A DNA stretch of 64,000 nucleotides. Origin: Erysipelotrichales bacterium (GTDB lineage Bacteria; Bacillota_I; Bacilli_A; RF39; UBA660). Positions within the stretch are counted from its first letter, which is position 1, and every line of letters begins with the position of its first letter. The DNA lies in the NCBI GenBank assembly GCA_022508565.1, contig JAFLUY010000001.1, positions 62,001 through 126,000 of the forward strand, written 5' to 3'. The translations under genes were made by a program, and so were the position numbers. Below are positions 1-9,420 of the stretch, in pieces. A model generated the notes under the pieces. It worked only from the letters and a program-made list of their open reading frames with translations, did no database searches and was not told the DNA's origin.

Positions 1-1
1 T

Positions 2-895
2 GGTGAAAAGAAATTTATAGTAGAGTTACACGAAAATTTAGATAAATTTCTTATCGATTGTGATCCTTATAGAGAAAAATATAATTTTATTTTAAAACAT
101 TACGAAGAAATGTCATGTGTTGATGATGTTGAATTTATCATAGACGGATTAAAAGATATAAAGGTTACTGATGAACTAATTGATTTTGTTAGAAAATATT
201 TATATAAAAAAGCAAGAAGAGCACAATTTAAACCAGTAAAACCTGAAGTGGTAGTTGAACAACCAAAAGAAGAACCTAAAAAAGAAGTAAAAAAAGTAGA
301 ATCTCAAGTTATAACTAAGAAAGATACAGCTAAATATCACAAGAAACCAGAATACCTGACTGAACAAGATGTAAGAGACTTAAAGAAGTTTATTAAAAAG
401 TATTATGACCTATACAATGTAACACTTTTTGAAACTCCAGATTATGAAAATTTATTAAAGTGTTTAGATGCAATGGAAAAATTAGAAACCGATAAATACC
501 AAGTAAGAAGATTCTTAGAAGATAATTTTAAAACTATCTTAAAAGATGATGAATATATTAAAACATATGATGAATTGATCATGTTACTTCATTATTTAGT
601 AAAATATGAAGTTGAAGATAAAAAGACAGATAGTCTAATAACTAAATATAGATCTTTAAAAGAACACTTTGAAAATCCGGTAGCAGAAGCAATTCATTAT
701 ATAGATGAATTTGCTTACTACGATCAAGTATTAGGTAATGAATTAAGAGAATACCTTGAACAAATATTCATACCAAATGAAGAAGGATATGAAACTATAA
801 AAGGTATGATCGAAGCTTATATTGAAGACTTTAAAGAATATCAAGAAAGACTTGACTATGAAAAACAATTAGCCAAAAATATTAAAAGTAGATAA
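2..895 (+). CDS. Unknown charged protein, 5' end outside window
   Basis: The reading frame is open from base 2 and has no stop before 895, so the ATG at 110 is probably internal and the true start lies before the window. About 297 residues are visible. They are rich in Lys, Glu and Asp, with a Pro/Lys/Glu linker (VEQPKEEPKKEVKK) separating a short N-terminal part from a helical C-terminal part of about 200 residues. There is no signal peptide, membrane segment or cysteine motif in the visible part, which suggests a cytosolic protein. I do not recognise the family. The stop codon lies inside the 5' arm of a terminator, so this is the last gene of its transcript. Confidence 0.7.
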   Translation, partial: GEKKFIVELHENLDKFLIDCDPYREKYNFILKHYEEMSCVDDVEFIIDGLKDIKVTDELIDFVRKYLYKKARRAQFKPVKPEVVVEQPKEEPKKEVKKVESQVITKKDTAKYHKKPEYLTEQDVRDLKKFIKKYYDLYNVTLFETPDYENLLKCLDAMEKLETDKYQVRRFLEDNFKTILKDDEYIKTYDELIMLLHYLVKYEVEDKKTDSLITKYRSLKEHFENPVAEAIHYIDEFAYYDQVLGNELREYLEQIFIPNEEGYETIKGMIEAYIEDFKEYQERLDYEKQLAKNIKSR

Positions 896-909
896 CATCT
901 ACTTTTTTT
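884..909 (+). terminator. Rho-independent terminator of the first gene
   Basis: A perfect 10-bp stem (AAAAGTAGAT with ATCTACTTTT, loop AAC) runs straight into a T tract. The TAA stop of the upstream gene (893-895) is inside the hairpin. Confidence 0.85.
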
Positions 910-936
910 GTTATACTCATTTTAAGGATGATTATA

Positions 937-1398
937 ATGGAAAAAACACAAGTAATGCGTATTTTAGATAAAAATAAAATTGAATATAATACTTATACTT
1001 ATGAAGGAGTAGTATCTGGTTTAGATGTAGCTGAATATTTAAATTTAGATAAATCAAGAATGTTTAAAACTTTAGTAACTATTTCAAATACAAAAAACAT
1101 CTATGTCTTTTTAGTAAGTGTAGATTCTGAGTTGGATTTAAAAAAAGCCGCACAAGTAGTTGGTGAAAAAGGGTTAGATATGTTACCATCTGCAAATTTA
1201 CTAAATACTACTGGTTATATTCATGGTGGCTGTTCACCAATTGGCATGAAAAAAACTTTTAAGACAGTTATAGATGAAAGTGCAAAAATGCATGAAACAA
1301 TCTACTTTAGTGCTGGTAAAATCGGTTTCCAAGTAGAAATGCATTTAGACGATTTAGCTAAAGTAATTGATTTTACTTTGGCTGACATATCAAAATAA
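937..1398 (+). CDS. ybaK: YbaK/EbsC-family Cys-tRNA(Pro) deacylase
   Basis: This 153-residue protein matches the YbaK/EbsC family, cytosolic trans-editing enzymes that hydrolyse Cys-tRNA(Pro) made in error by prolyl-tRNA synthetase. Visible marks are the MFKTLV stretch (about 42-47), whose Lys corresponds to the essential lysine of the family, and the GGCSPIGMKK loop (about 97-106). The length is normal. An ATG at 928 is in frame, but it touches the AAGGA ribosome site; the ATG at 937 has correct spacing and gives the usual MxKTxVxRxLD start. It stands alone between a terminator and the polysaccharide genes. Family assignment is firm; exact tRNA specificity is inferred. Confidence 0.9.
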   Translation: MEKTQVMRILDKNKIEYNTYTYEGVVSGLDVAEYLNLDKSRMFKTLVTISNTKNIYVFLVSVDSELDLKKAAQVVGEKGLDMLPSANLLNTTGYIHGGCSPIGMKKTFKTVIDESAKMHETIYFSAGKIGFQVEMHLDDLAKVIDFTLADISK

Positions 1399-1462
1399 GA
1401 ATTGTTAAAAGTATTAAAAAATGATATTATCAATATAAGATATGAATAAAGGATGGAAAGTT

Positions 1463-2755
1463 ATGAAATTATATAACAACCGAGCATTAACAACTTATTT
1501 TATACTTCAACCAATTATTGATATTATAACTGGTATAATGAAATATAATACTAGTTTAACTATATCTTTAGCGATGATAGTACGATTCTTATTTATTATC
1601 TATTGTGCTATTTATCTTATTAAAAGTAAGAATAAAAAGATTTTTATTTTTGCTCTCATTTGGCTTATTTACTGTACAATATCAACAGTTGGTAATTTTT
1701 ACATAAAGAATAACTTTAGTATTGTTCATCATATATATAATTTATTTAGGGTTGCTTATTTTCAAATAACTTTATTATTCTTTTATATGTATATGAAAAA
1801 TAATAAGAGCATTGATACTAAAGTATTTACGAGTATGGGATTAATCGTTGGAGTATCTTTTATAATTTCCTTAATTACAAATACTTCATTTTGTTCATAT
1901 GCTGAATTCGATAATTGTTTAGAAAGAGGATATCAAGGATATTTCTTCTCAGCCAATGAATATGGGTCAATACTTATTGCTTTACTAGGATACCAAATGA
2001 TTGAACTTTTAAGAAATAAAAAGTTAATTAATTTTGTAGTTTTACTTATGTTAACTTTATTCTTGTGTTTATTAGGAACAAAGACAAGCATAATGGGTTT
2101 ATATGGTTTATTAATTGGTTTTATAGTTTACCATATAGTTACTTTATTTATTGATAAAGAAAAAAGATTAAATAATAAATATGCTTTAGTATTTTTTGCA
2201 ATTTTGTGTGTTGTAACACTATGTATAAAAAAATTACCAGTATACTTTAATCTTTATACTCAATATCAAGTAGTTGTTGAAACAAATAAAAACGAAAATC
2301 CTGAAATAACGGATGAAGAATTAAAAACACAAGTAAGCAATTCATTAGTTTTTAATGGACGAAATGATTATGTAGCTGTTAATAAAGTAATTTATAAAAA
2401 TGCACCTTTATTTAATAAATTATTTGGTATAACTGACCAAGATAATTATTATGAAGGCCAATTAATGAAACAAGTAAATGAAAGAGACTTTCACGATCTT
2501 TACATGTTTTATGGAATAGTTGGTTTAATAGTTGAATTATTACTACCAGGCTATTTATTCTTTAAATTAATTAGTTCGTTGATCAAAAAAATCAAAGTTC
2601 TTTTAAATGATGAAACAGTTATTCTAGGTTTTACTCTTGTATTATTATTAGGAGTAGGATACATGGCAGGACATTCACTGCTACATCCTGGAGTATCGTT
2701 TTATATTGCATATGTAATAAATGATTTAATAAAGAAAGTAGATAAGATATCATGA
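1463..2755 (+). CDS. O-antigen ligase/polymerase-like membrane protein
   Basis: This 430-residue protein has about ten hydrophobic segments and one large extracytoplasmic loop (about residues 260-350) before the last helices, the layout of Wzy polymerases and WaaL/O-antigen-ligase-like proteins, which join lipid-linked glycans outside the membrane. The motif RDFHDLYMFYGIVG in that loop and HSLLHPGVSFYIAYVIND near the end fit the O-antigen-ligase-like family. The start at 1463 follows AAAGGATGG at good spacing; an in-frame ATG at 1442 has no ribosome site. The stop overlaps the next gene by ATGA, so the two are translationally coupled. Whether it polymerises or ligates cannot be told from sequence. 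Confidence 0.75.
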   Translation: MKLYNNRALTTYFILQPIIDIITGIMKYNTSLTISLAMIVRFLFIIYCAIYLIKSKNKKIFIFALIWLIYCTISTVGNFYIKNNFSIVHHIYNLFRVAYFQITLLFFYMYMKNNKSIDTKVFTSMGLIVGVSFIISLITNTSFCSYAEFDNCLERGYQGYFFSANEYGSILIALLGYQMIELLRNKKLINFVVLLMLTLFLCLLGTKTSIMGLYGLLIGFIVYHIVTLFIDKEKRLNNKYALVFFAILCVVTLCIKKLPVYFNLYTQYQVVVETNKNENPEITDEELKTQVSNSLVFNGRNDYVAVNKVIYKNAPLFNKLFGITDQDNYYEGQLMKQVNERDFHDLYMFYGIVGLIVELLLPGYLFFKLISSLIKKIKVLLNDETVILGFTLVLLLGVGYMAGHSLLHPGVSFYIAYVINDLIKKVDKIS

Positions 2756-3603
2756 GTATAGGTTTTGTTATTGTAAATTATAATGATTCGAAAAATACAA
2801 TTAAATTGATTAATTCAATTAAAGATTTTAATTGTATAAAAAGAATAGTTGTCGTTGACAACAATTCTAGTGATAAACAATTTGAATTATTAGAAAGACT
2901 AGAAATTAATAATTTAAAAATAATTAGAAATAAAGAAAACTATGGCTATGCTAAAGCTTTAAATGTTGGTGCAAAATATGTTAATGATTCTTTAAATGAT
3001 CCAATTATTTGTATGTCCAATTCAGATGTTTTAGTTGAAAGTGAAGATGTTATTAAGACACTAGCAAACATGATAAATGATGATGTTAAATGTGTTATGC
3101 CTAAAATTAAAGAGGGAGATAATTTTGCTTATGGTTGGAAATCAACTAATGCCTTCTTAGATTTAGTATCAAATATCCCTTTAATTAATCGTGCAATAAG
3201 AGATAAAGTAATTAATTATGATGAAAGTTATTTTAATAAAGAAAGTGTAGTAGTTGATGTTCCATATGGTTGCTTTTTTTTAATAGATGGAACAACTTTA
3301 AAAAACATTGGTTACTTTGATGAAAAAACATTCTTATATTATGAAGAATATATCTTAGCTAAAAAATTAAAAAGAATTAATAAATTAACTATGCTAAATA
3401 CTACAGTTTACGTTAGTCATATACATGATGCAGTAATCGGTAATAATCTATCTAAACTAAATAAATATAAAGCTTATAAGAAAAGTCAATTATATTATGA
3501 AAAAGAATATAACAATGCTAATTTTATAGAAATGCTTTTATTTAAAATATTTTATTTATTTAATTTAATACCATATAAATTAAAATCTAAAACAAAAAAA
3601 TAA
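2752..3603 (+). CDS. Family 2 glycosyltransferase
   Basis: This 283-residue protein is a GT-A fold, family 2 glycosyltransferase of the rhamnosyltransferase-like (WbbL) group. It begins with IGFVIVNYN, has the nucleotide-binding VVDNNSSD (about 34-41) and an SNSDV acidic motif (about 92-96), and the acceptor-side FDEKTFLYYEEYIL (about 193-206). The ATG overlaps the preceding stop (ATGA). It probably adds one sugar from a nucleotide donor to a lipid-linked acceptor on the inner membrane face. The neighbouring dTDP-rhamnose genes make rhamnose a reasonable donor guess. Confidence 0.85.
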   Translation: MSIGFVIVNYNDSKNTIKLINSIKDFNCIKRIVVVDNNSSDKQFELLERLEINNLKIIRNKENYGYAKALNVGAKYVNDSLNDPIICMSNSDVLVESEDVIKTLANMINDDVKCVMPKIKEGDNFAYGWKSTNAFLDLVSNIPLINRAIRDKVINYDESYFNKESVVVDVPYGCFFLIDGTTLKNIGYFDEKTFLYYEEYILAKKLKRINKLTMLNTTVYVSHIHDAVIGNNLSKLNKYKAYKKSQLYYEKEYNNANFIEMLLFKIFYLFNLIPYKLKSKTKK

Positions 3604-3633
3604 TTTTTCCTTTTAAAAATAATTTTTATGTTT

Positions 3634-3657
3634 TATAATATTTAACCATACAGGAGG
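3634..3657 (+). promoter_or_regulatory. Probable -10 and ribosome site for rfbD-rfbC
   Basis: TATAAT at 3634-3639 is followed by AGGAGG at 3652-3657, 11 nt before the ATG. No good -35 box is visible, so promoter activity is uncertain; the intergenic gap supports a new transcript. Confidence 0.4.
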
Positions 3658-3668
3658 TTTTTGTTTTT

Positions 3669-4550
3669 ATGAAATATTTGGTTACTGGAGGATCAGGACA
3701 AGTAGGATTCGACGTTGTACAAGAGTTGATTGCAAGATATGGTAGTGATGCTGAAATATATGTTCCAACTCATGCTGAGATGGATATAGTAAATGAAGAA
3801 GAAACATATCTTTATATAAAAAGTGTTAGTCCTGATGTAATCTTCCACTGCGCAGCTTATACAAGAGTAGATGATGCTGAAAAAGATTGTAAGACATGTT
3901 TTGATATAAATGTTAATGGAACAAAAAATATTGTTAAGGTAGCAGAAGAAGTTGGTTCTAAACTTATTTATGTTAGTACCGATTATGTGTTTGATGGTAC
4001 TAAACATTTATATAAAGTTGATGATGAAGCTCACCCAATTAATGTTTATGGAGAAACCAAATTACTAGGTGAACAAATAGTAGAAGAATATGAAAAACAT
4101 TTTATTGTTCGTACATCATGGGTATTTGGAAATCATGGGAACTCCAACTTTATAAAAACTATGTTAAGACTTGCAGAAACAAGAAAAGAAGTAACTGTAG
4201 TATCAGATCAAGTTGGAAGTCCAACTTATTCCAAAGACTTAGCAAGACTTTTAGTAGATCTGTCTGAAACTAATAAATATGGTAAATATCATGGTTCTAA
4301 TGAAGGATATACTTCATGGTATGATTTTGCCAAATATATTTTTGAAGAAGCACGCATGGAAATGAATGTCTTACCAATTAAAACAGAAGATTATAAAACA
4401 GATGCAAGAAGACCATTAAATACATGCCTTGATAAAAGCAGTGTTACAGATGCTGGTTTTGAACTATTACCAAAATGGGAAGATGCAGTTAATAGATATT
4501 TAGGAGAATCTCTAAAAAACAACAAAGATTTAAGAAAGAAGGTACAATAG
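3669..4550 (+). CDS. rfbD: dTDP-4-dehydrorhamnose reductase (RmlD)
   Basis: This 293-residue short-chain dehydrogenase carries out the last step of dTDP-L-rhamnose synthesis, the NAD(P)H-dependent reduction of dTDP-4-dehydrorhamnose in the cytosol. The Rossmann motif GGSGQVG is at 7-13, the family motif STDYVFDG at 103-110, and the catalytic Tyr-Lys pair in YGETK (127-131). C-terminal RRPLNTCLDKS is typical of RmlD. It directly abuts rfbC (stop at 4550, ATG at 4551). The partners RmlA and RmlB are not in this window and must lie upstream or elsewhere. Identification is firm. Confidence 0.95.
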   Translation: MKYLVTGGSGQVGFDVVQELIARYGSDAEIYVPTHAEMDIVNEEETYLYIKSVSPDVIFHCAAYTRVDDAEKDCKTCFDINVNGTKNIVKVAEEVGSKLIYVSTDYVFDGTKHLYKVDDEAHPINVYGETKLLGEQIVEEYEKHFIVRTSWVFGNHGNSNFIKTMLRLAETRKEVTVVSDQVGSPTYSKDLARLLVDLSETNKYGKYHGSNEGYTSWYDFAKYIFEEARMEMNVLPIKTEDYKTDARRPLNTCLDKSSVTDAGFELLPKWEDAVNRYLGESLKNNKDLRKKVQ

Positions 4551-5216
4551 ATGGAAGAGATTATATTTACAAACGGGGCAAAAGCTATTCCAACAGAATT
4601 ACAAGATTGTTATATTATTGAACCAAAATATTTTGGTGATGAAAGAGGCTACTTTGTAGCTGACTTTATTCTAGAAGATATGCAAAAATTGGGCTTTGAT
4701 CAAGTATATCAACATAACACAAGTAAAAGTGCAAAAGGTGTGGTTAGAGGAATGCATTTCCAACTAGATCCTTATGCTCAAACAAAAATAGTAAGTGTTA
4801 TATCAGGTGCTGCCGTAGATGTAGTTATTGATATTCGTGTCGGTTCACCAACATATGGACAAGCAACATCAGTACTTTTAACACCATACGATCCAAACAT
4901 TCCTGGTAGCGGAAGACAATTATATGTTCCACGTGGATTTGCACATGGTTTTGTAAGTTTAAAAGATAATACATTATTCCAATATTATGTTGACAATAAA
5001 TATGCACCACAATATGAAGAAGGAATATCATGGAATGGTGAAGAGACAACAGAATTATTTAAAAAAGCATTTGATGAATATAAAATTTCTAATGCTGAAA
5101 TAACTATAAGTGCAAAGGATCAAGCAAGATTATCACTTAAATATGAACCTAAATACTTTACATACCAAAAAAACTCAAAAGCATCAGATAACTATAGTTT
5201 TGAAGCAGGAGTGTAA
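4551..5216 (+). CDS. rfbC: dTDP-4-dehydrorhamnose 3,5-epimerase-like (RmlC)
   Basis: This 221-residue cupin converts dTDP-4-keto-6-deoxyglucose to the 4-keto-rhamnose form. Seen are DERGYF (30-35), which binds substrate in the family, SAKGVVRGMHFQ with the catalytic His at about 69, and VPRGFAHGF (about 127-135) with the second conserved His. It is longer than the usual 180-190 residues because of a Lys/Tyr-rich C-terminal tail. It abuts rfbD and ends just before a terminator, so rfbDC form a small unit. Order D then C, without A and B, is unusual. Confidence 0.92.
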   Translation: MEEIIFTNGAKAIPTELQDCYIIEPKYFGDERGYFVADFILEDMQKLGFDQVYQHNTSKSAKGVVRGMHFQLDPYAQTKIVSVISGAAVDVVIDIRVGSPTYGQATSVLLTPYDPNIPGSGRQLYVPRGFAHGFVSLKDNTLFQYYVDNKYAPQYEEGISWNGEETTELFKKAFDEYKISNAEITISAKDQARLSLKYEPKYFTYQKNSKASDNYSFEAGV

Positions 5217-5239
5217 GAAAACTTACAAGATAATTATAT

Positions 5240-5272
5240 AAAGCAAGATGAAGAATAAATCTTGCTTTTTTC
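5240..5272 (+). terminator. Terminator after rfbC
   Basis: AAAGCAAGAT (5240-5249) pairs perfectly with ATCTTGCTTT (5259-5268) and is followed by a T run. Confidence 0.85.
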
Positions 5273-5283
5273 ATGATAATAGT

Positions 5284-5312
5284 TAGTAATAGATACACAA
5301 ATATGATATAAT
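5284..5312 (+). promoter_or_regulatory. Extended -10 promoter for the ABC exporter genes
   Basis: TGATATAAT at 5304-5312 is an extended -10 element; the -35 region (TAGTAA, 5284-5289) is poor. A leader of about 75 nt would precede the ATG at 5393. Confidence 0.6.
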
Positions 5313-5392
5313 TGAGTATATGAGATCATAAAAGAATTTTTAGTTTAGAAGTATACATACTAAAAGTAAATAAACTTTAGTAAGGAGTTAAT

Positions 5393-6127
5393 ATGGAAAA
5401 ATATAATGCAATAGAAATAAAGAATATGAGCAAAAAGTTTAAACTTTTCTATGATAAACCAAGTACTTTAAAAGAAAGATTAGTGTTTTGGAATCATAAG
5501 AAAGCAGAAACTAGAACGGTTTTAGATAATATCAATATAGAAATAAAGAAGGGCGAAACAGTTGCTTTAATTGGAGTAAATGGTTCAGGTAAATCAACTT
5601 TATTAAAGTTGATGACAAAAATCATTTATCCAACAAATGGGACTGTTGAGACAAATGGTAAATTAACTTCTTTACTAGAGTTAGGGGCAGGTTTTCACCC
5701 TGACTTTACTGGAAGAGAAAATATTTATTTTAATGCATCTATTTTTGGGTTAACAAGAAAAGAAATAGATAAAAGAATGGATGATATAATCGCATTCTCT
5801 GAGTTAGAAGAATTTATTGATAATCCGGTAAGAACATATTCTTCAGGGCAATATATGCGTCTTGCATTTTCGATTGCTATAAATGTTGATGCAGAAATAC
5901 TACTAATCGATGAAATATTAGCGGTTGGCGATCAACACTTTCAAGAAAAATGCTACGCTAAGCTAGAAGAATTAAGAGATAGTGACAAAACAATTGTTAT
6001 TGTTAGTCATGCACTAGATCAACTTAGAAAAATTTGTACAAGAGGTATTTGGATACACGAAGGTAAAATAGAAGTAGATGACAAAATAGATAAAGCAGTA
6101 GATGAATATTTATCTAAGTGTGTATAA
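5393..6127 (+). CDS. ABC polysaccharide exporter, ATP-binding subunit
   Basis: This 244-residue protein is an ATPase of the Wzt/TagH/RgpD group, which powers export of a lipid-linked polysaccharide. The Walker A motif GVNGSGKST is at 61-69, the signature SSGQ at about 150-153, Walker B ILLIDEIL at about 169-176, and the switch His in VSHALDQ. ELGAGFHPDFTGREN is the hallmark of polysaccharide exporters. It lacks the C-terminal carbohydrate-binding domain of some Wzt proteins. The permease gene follows at once. Adjacent rhamnose genes suggest a rhamnan-type cargo, which is inference. Confidence 0.93.
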   Translation: MEKYNAIEIKNMSKKFKLFYDKPSTLKERLVFWNHKKAETRTVLDNINIEIKKGETVALIGVNGSGKSTLLKLMTKIIYPTNGTVETNGKLTSLLELGAGFHPDFTGRENIYFNASIFGLTRKEIDKRMDDIIAFSELEEFIDNPVRTYSSGQYMRLAFSIAINVDAEILLIDEILAVGDQHFQEKCYAKLEELRDSDKTIVIVSHALDQLRKICTRGIWIHEGKIEVDDKIDKAVDEYLSKCV

Positions 6128-6138
6128 GGAGTGAAGTT

Positions 6139-6924
6139 ATGAAGCTTTTTAAAGATTTATATGCTTATCGTGAGCTTTTAAAATCAAATGTTAAAAAAGA
6201 TATTAGAGGAAAATATAAGGGTTCATTTTTAGGAGTTCTTTGGTCATTTGTAAGTCCCTTACTTATGACTTTAGTTTATGCAATAGTGTTTCCATATTTA
6301 ATGCGCGGAGCAGGGTATGAACATTACACAACATTCTTAGTTATTGGTATTTTGCCTTGGACTTGGTTTACCACAAGTATAGCTCAAGGAACATGGACAA
6401 TAATAGGTAATGGCGCAATAATAAAAAAAGTTTATTTCCCAAGAGAAATACTGCCTATTTCAATTGTAACAAGTGGAGTAATTAATTTTTTGATTTCATG
6501 TGTAATAATTGCACTTTTCTTAATATTCAGTGGGATTGGCTTTAGTATTTATATATTATTTTTACCACTAGTAATATTAGCTCAATATTTGTTAACTTTA
6601 GGTATAATATTCATAACTAGTGCAGTTAACGTTTATATAAGAGATTTAGAATATATAATAAATTTTATAATTCAAATGTTGTTCTATGGAACACCAATAC
6701 TTTATTCTTTAGATATGTTTTCAAATGCTCCAGTGGTGATAAAGACATTAATTGAATTAAACCCTATGGCTACAATTATTACGAGTTATCGTGATATTTT
6801 ATACTGGGGTAATATGCCACATTTAAAATCTATTTTATTTGTTATTTTGTTTAGTTTGGTTTTATGCGTTTTTGGACTAGCAATATTTAGAAAACTATCA
6901 AAAGGATTTGCTGAGGAGGTTTAG
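6139..6924 (+). CDS. ABC polysaccharide exporter, permease subunit
   Basis: This 261-residue ABC-2 type permease (Wzm/TagG/RgpC group) has six hydrophobic segments and the conserved N-terminal amphipathic part with IRGKYKGSFLGVLWSFVSPL. It forms the channel that flips a finished polymer across the membrane with the ATPase encoded just before it. The ATG at 6139 follows AAGGAG at good spacing; the longer frame from GTG 6118 would overlap the upstream gene and has no ribosome site. C-terminal FRKLSKGFAEEV is the typical family ending. Confidence 0.92.
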   Translation: MKLFKDLYAYRELLKSNVKKDIRGKYKGSFLGVLWSFVSPLLMTLVYAIVFPYLMRGAGYEHYTTFLVIGILPWTWFTTSIAQGTWTIIGNGAIIKKVYFPREILPISIVTSGVINFLISCVIIALFLIFSGIGFSIYILFLPLVILAQYLLTLGIIFITSAVNVYIRDLEYIINFIIQMLFYGTPILYSLDMFSNAPVVIKTLIELNPMATIITSYRDILYWGNMPHLKSILFVILFSLVLCVFGLAIFRKLSKGFAEEV

Positions 6925-6931
6925 AGGTTTT

Positions 6932-9394
6932 ATGAATGATGTAAATAATAAAATTTCTTTAGTGGCCCTAAATTGCATAAATAAAAATGATAATAAGATA
7001 GTAAAAATAATATTTCATTCTAATAAAAAATTAGAGAATATAAACATTGAATATAATAACTCAAAGAAGGAATATAACTTAACTAAACTAATGGATGAAT
7101 TATATTTTCTTGAATTAATTCTAGATAAAGATGTAAAAAAACTAACTGCAGCTTGTGAATATGACTATTCTGAAACTATTGATTTGAAAATAAAAAAGCC
7201 ATCTATATTAAGACCTACATCTAATAAAGTTGATTTAGTTGGAATTCAACTATTTGCTTTATCAGGTATTAAAAATGCAGCATTTTTAATTCAAGGAACA
7301 GTTGCTAGTAAAGATTTTAAAGTAAAAATACTTGGTGATGGAGAAGAACTTGAATATATAAGTAATCCGGTTGATGATGATTATTCTTTTTCTATTAAAG
7401 CTAGTCTAAAGAAGAAAACAAAATTAGTTGAATTTATCTTATCAATCAATAACCAAGATTTTGTAGTAAAAACAATTAAAAATTCTATTCTAAATAGAAT
7501 TAATAATAGAGTAAAAACAATTATAAAAAGAATTATTGGCAAAATAAGAGTTTTCTGTGTTGTTATGGTTAGAGGTATAAAATTCCTATGGAGAGAACAT
7601 CATTTTTTAGTTCCACTATATTTATGGCCTAAATACTTTAAACGATTATTATACAGGATGAAAAATGTAAATGATTTATTTTATAATCCATTTATTCAAT
7701 CAGATTATAATAAGTGGTTAATGGAAAATAAACAAGAAGTAGAAATAAAAGAACTTTCTTATAATCCATTGATATCTGTATTAATTCCAGTTTATAATGT
7801 TAAATCAAAATATTTAGAAGAATGTATAAATTCAGTACTAGAACAAAGTTATCAAAACTTTGAAATATGCTTAGTTGATGATGCATCAACTTTAGAAGAG
7901 ACAATTGAAACATTAAAAAAATATGAAAAAATAGATGATCGAATAAAAATTAAGTATAGAAAAGAAAATGGGCATATTTCTGCATCAACAAATGATGCAT
8001 TGAAGATGGCTAAGGGCGAATTTATAGCGCTTCTTGATAATGATGATGTTTTAGATAAAAATGCTTTATATGAAAATGTTTTAGCATTAAATGAAAATAA
8101 AAAATTAGACTTTATCTATAGTGATGAAGATAAATTAGATCTAAATGGAAAATATCGAGATCCACACTTTAAACCAGATTTTTCACCAGATACTTTGTTA
8201 AGTCTAAATTATATTTGTCATTTTTCAGTTATAAGAAAATCACTAGTAGAAAAAGTAGGTGGTTTTGAAGTTGGTTTAGAAGGTGCTCAAGATCATGACT
8301 TATTCCTAAAAATATCTGAGAATACTCGTGAAATTCATCATATACCAAAGATTTTATATCATTGGAGAATGAGTGAAACATCAACCGCTATGAATTTAGA
8401 TAATAAAGCTTATATTAATGATATCGGTATAAAAGTAATTGAAAATGCTTTAAAAAGAAGAGGTTTAAAAGGAATAGTTAAAAGAGATCCAGTAAGTAAC
8501 TATTTTATAGTAGAATATGAAACTACAAACAATCCACTAGTATCTATAATTATTCCAACAAAAGATTATGCAGATACATTAGCTACTTGCTTAAATTCTT
8601 TATTTAAAAAAACAATTTATAAGAATTATGAAGTAATAGTTGTTAATAACAACAGTGTAGAGCAAGCTACATTTGATTTATTTGAAAGTTTCAAAAAGAA
8701 GCATAAGAACTTTAAAGTAATTGATGCAAATTTTGAATTTAATTATTCTAAGATAAATAATTTAGCTGTAAAAGAGTCTAAGGGTGACTACATTTTATTA
8801 CTTAATAACGATACAGAAGTTATTGATCCAAATTGGTTGAGTATTATGTTAGGATATGCAATGCTTCCACATGCTGGAGCAATTGGACCAAAACTTTTAT
8901 ATCCAGACACAACAGTGCAACACGCTGGAGTTATTCTTGGCCTTGGTGGAGTTGCATCACATGCATATTTAGGAAGTGATAGAAAAGATCCGGGTATGTA
9001 TGGAAGAATGCGAGTTCCATATGACTATGGTGCAGTTACGGCAGCATGTCTTTTGGTAAAAAAATCTAAATATTTAGAAGTAGGAGGCTTAGAAGAAGAA
9101 CTTAAAGTCGCTTACAACGATATAGATTTTAACATTAAATTATTAGAAAGAGGTTATTATAATATCTGTGTTCCACAAACCGAGATGTTCCATTATGAAT
9201 CTAAATCAAGAGGATTAGATAATACATCAGAAAAATATAAAAGATTCTTAACTGAGTCAAAATATATGAACGACAAATGGGGAAGTCGTTTAACAGGTGA
9301 CCCATTCTACAATCCTAACTTTGCTTCAAGAGCATGGTTCTTACTTGATAGAAAAGGAAAAGAAAAAAATAATAATTTTATAAATGTAGTATAA
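6932..9394 (+). CDS. Two-domain family 2 glycosyltransferase
   Basis: This 820-residue protein has an N-terminal beta-rich part (1-180), a basic stretch with a hydrophobic patch (about 200-230), and two GT2 domains. The first (about 280-480) shows ISVLIPVYN, LVDDAST and LLDNDD; the second (about 536-760) shows VSIIIPTKDY, VVNNNS and LLNNDTEV, with the YNDIDFNIKLLERGY acceptor motif. Such double GT2 proteins build rhamnan or O-antigen backbones with two alternating linkages. Its place straight after the exporter fits backbone synthesis. The ATG at 6932 is chosen because GAGGAGG and TAGAGG lie upstream; TTG 6908 would precede the ribosome site. Confidence 0.85.
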   Translation: MNDVNNKISLVALNCINKNDNKIVKIIFHSNKKLENINIEYNNSKKEYNLTKLMDELYFLELILDKDVKKLTAACEYDYSETIDLKIKKPSILRPTSNKVDLVGIQLFALSGIKNAAFLIQGTVASKDFKVKILGDGEELEYISNPVDDDYSFSIKASLKKKTKLVEFILSINNQDFVVKTIKNSILNRINNRVKTIIKRIIGKIRVFCVVMVRGIKFLWREHHFLVPLYLWPKYFKRLLYRMKNVNDLFYNPFIQSDYNKWLMENKQEVEIKELSYNPLISVLIPVYNVKSKYLEECINSVLEQSYQNFEICLVDDASTLEETIETLKKYEKIDDRIKIKYRKENGHISASTNDALKMAKGEFIALLDNDDVLDKNALYENVLALNENKKLDFIYSDEDKLDLNGKYRDPHFKPDFSPDTLLSLNYICHFSVIRKSLVEKVGGFEVGLEGAQDHDLFLKISENTREIHHIPKILYHWRMSETSTAMNLDNKAYINDIGIKVIENALKRRGLKGIVKRDPVSNYFIVEYETTNNPLVSIIIPTKDYADTLATCLNSLFKKTIYKNYEVIVVNNNSVEQATFDLFESFKKKHKNFKVIDANFEFNYSKINNLAVKESKGDYILLLNNDTEVIDPNWLSIMLGYAMLPHAGAIGPKLLYPDTTVQHAGVILGLGGVASHAYLGSDRKDPGMYGRMRVPYDYGAVTAACLLVKKSKYLEVGGLEEELKVAYNDIDFNIKLLERGYYNICVPQTEMFHYESKSRGLDNTSEKYKRFLTESKYMNDKWGSRLTGDPFYNPNFASRAWFLLDRKGKEKNNNFINVV

Positions 9395-9420
9395 TAAATG
9401 TTATATAGGAGGGTATATTT

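Noticed and set aside
3693-4007. A 104-codon minus-strand frame inside rfbD
   Set aside because: Cys/Ile/Phe-rich shadow of a firmly identified gene.
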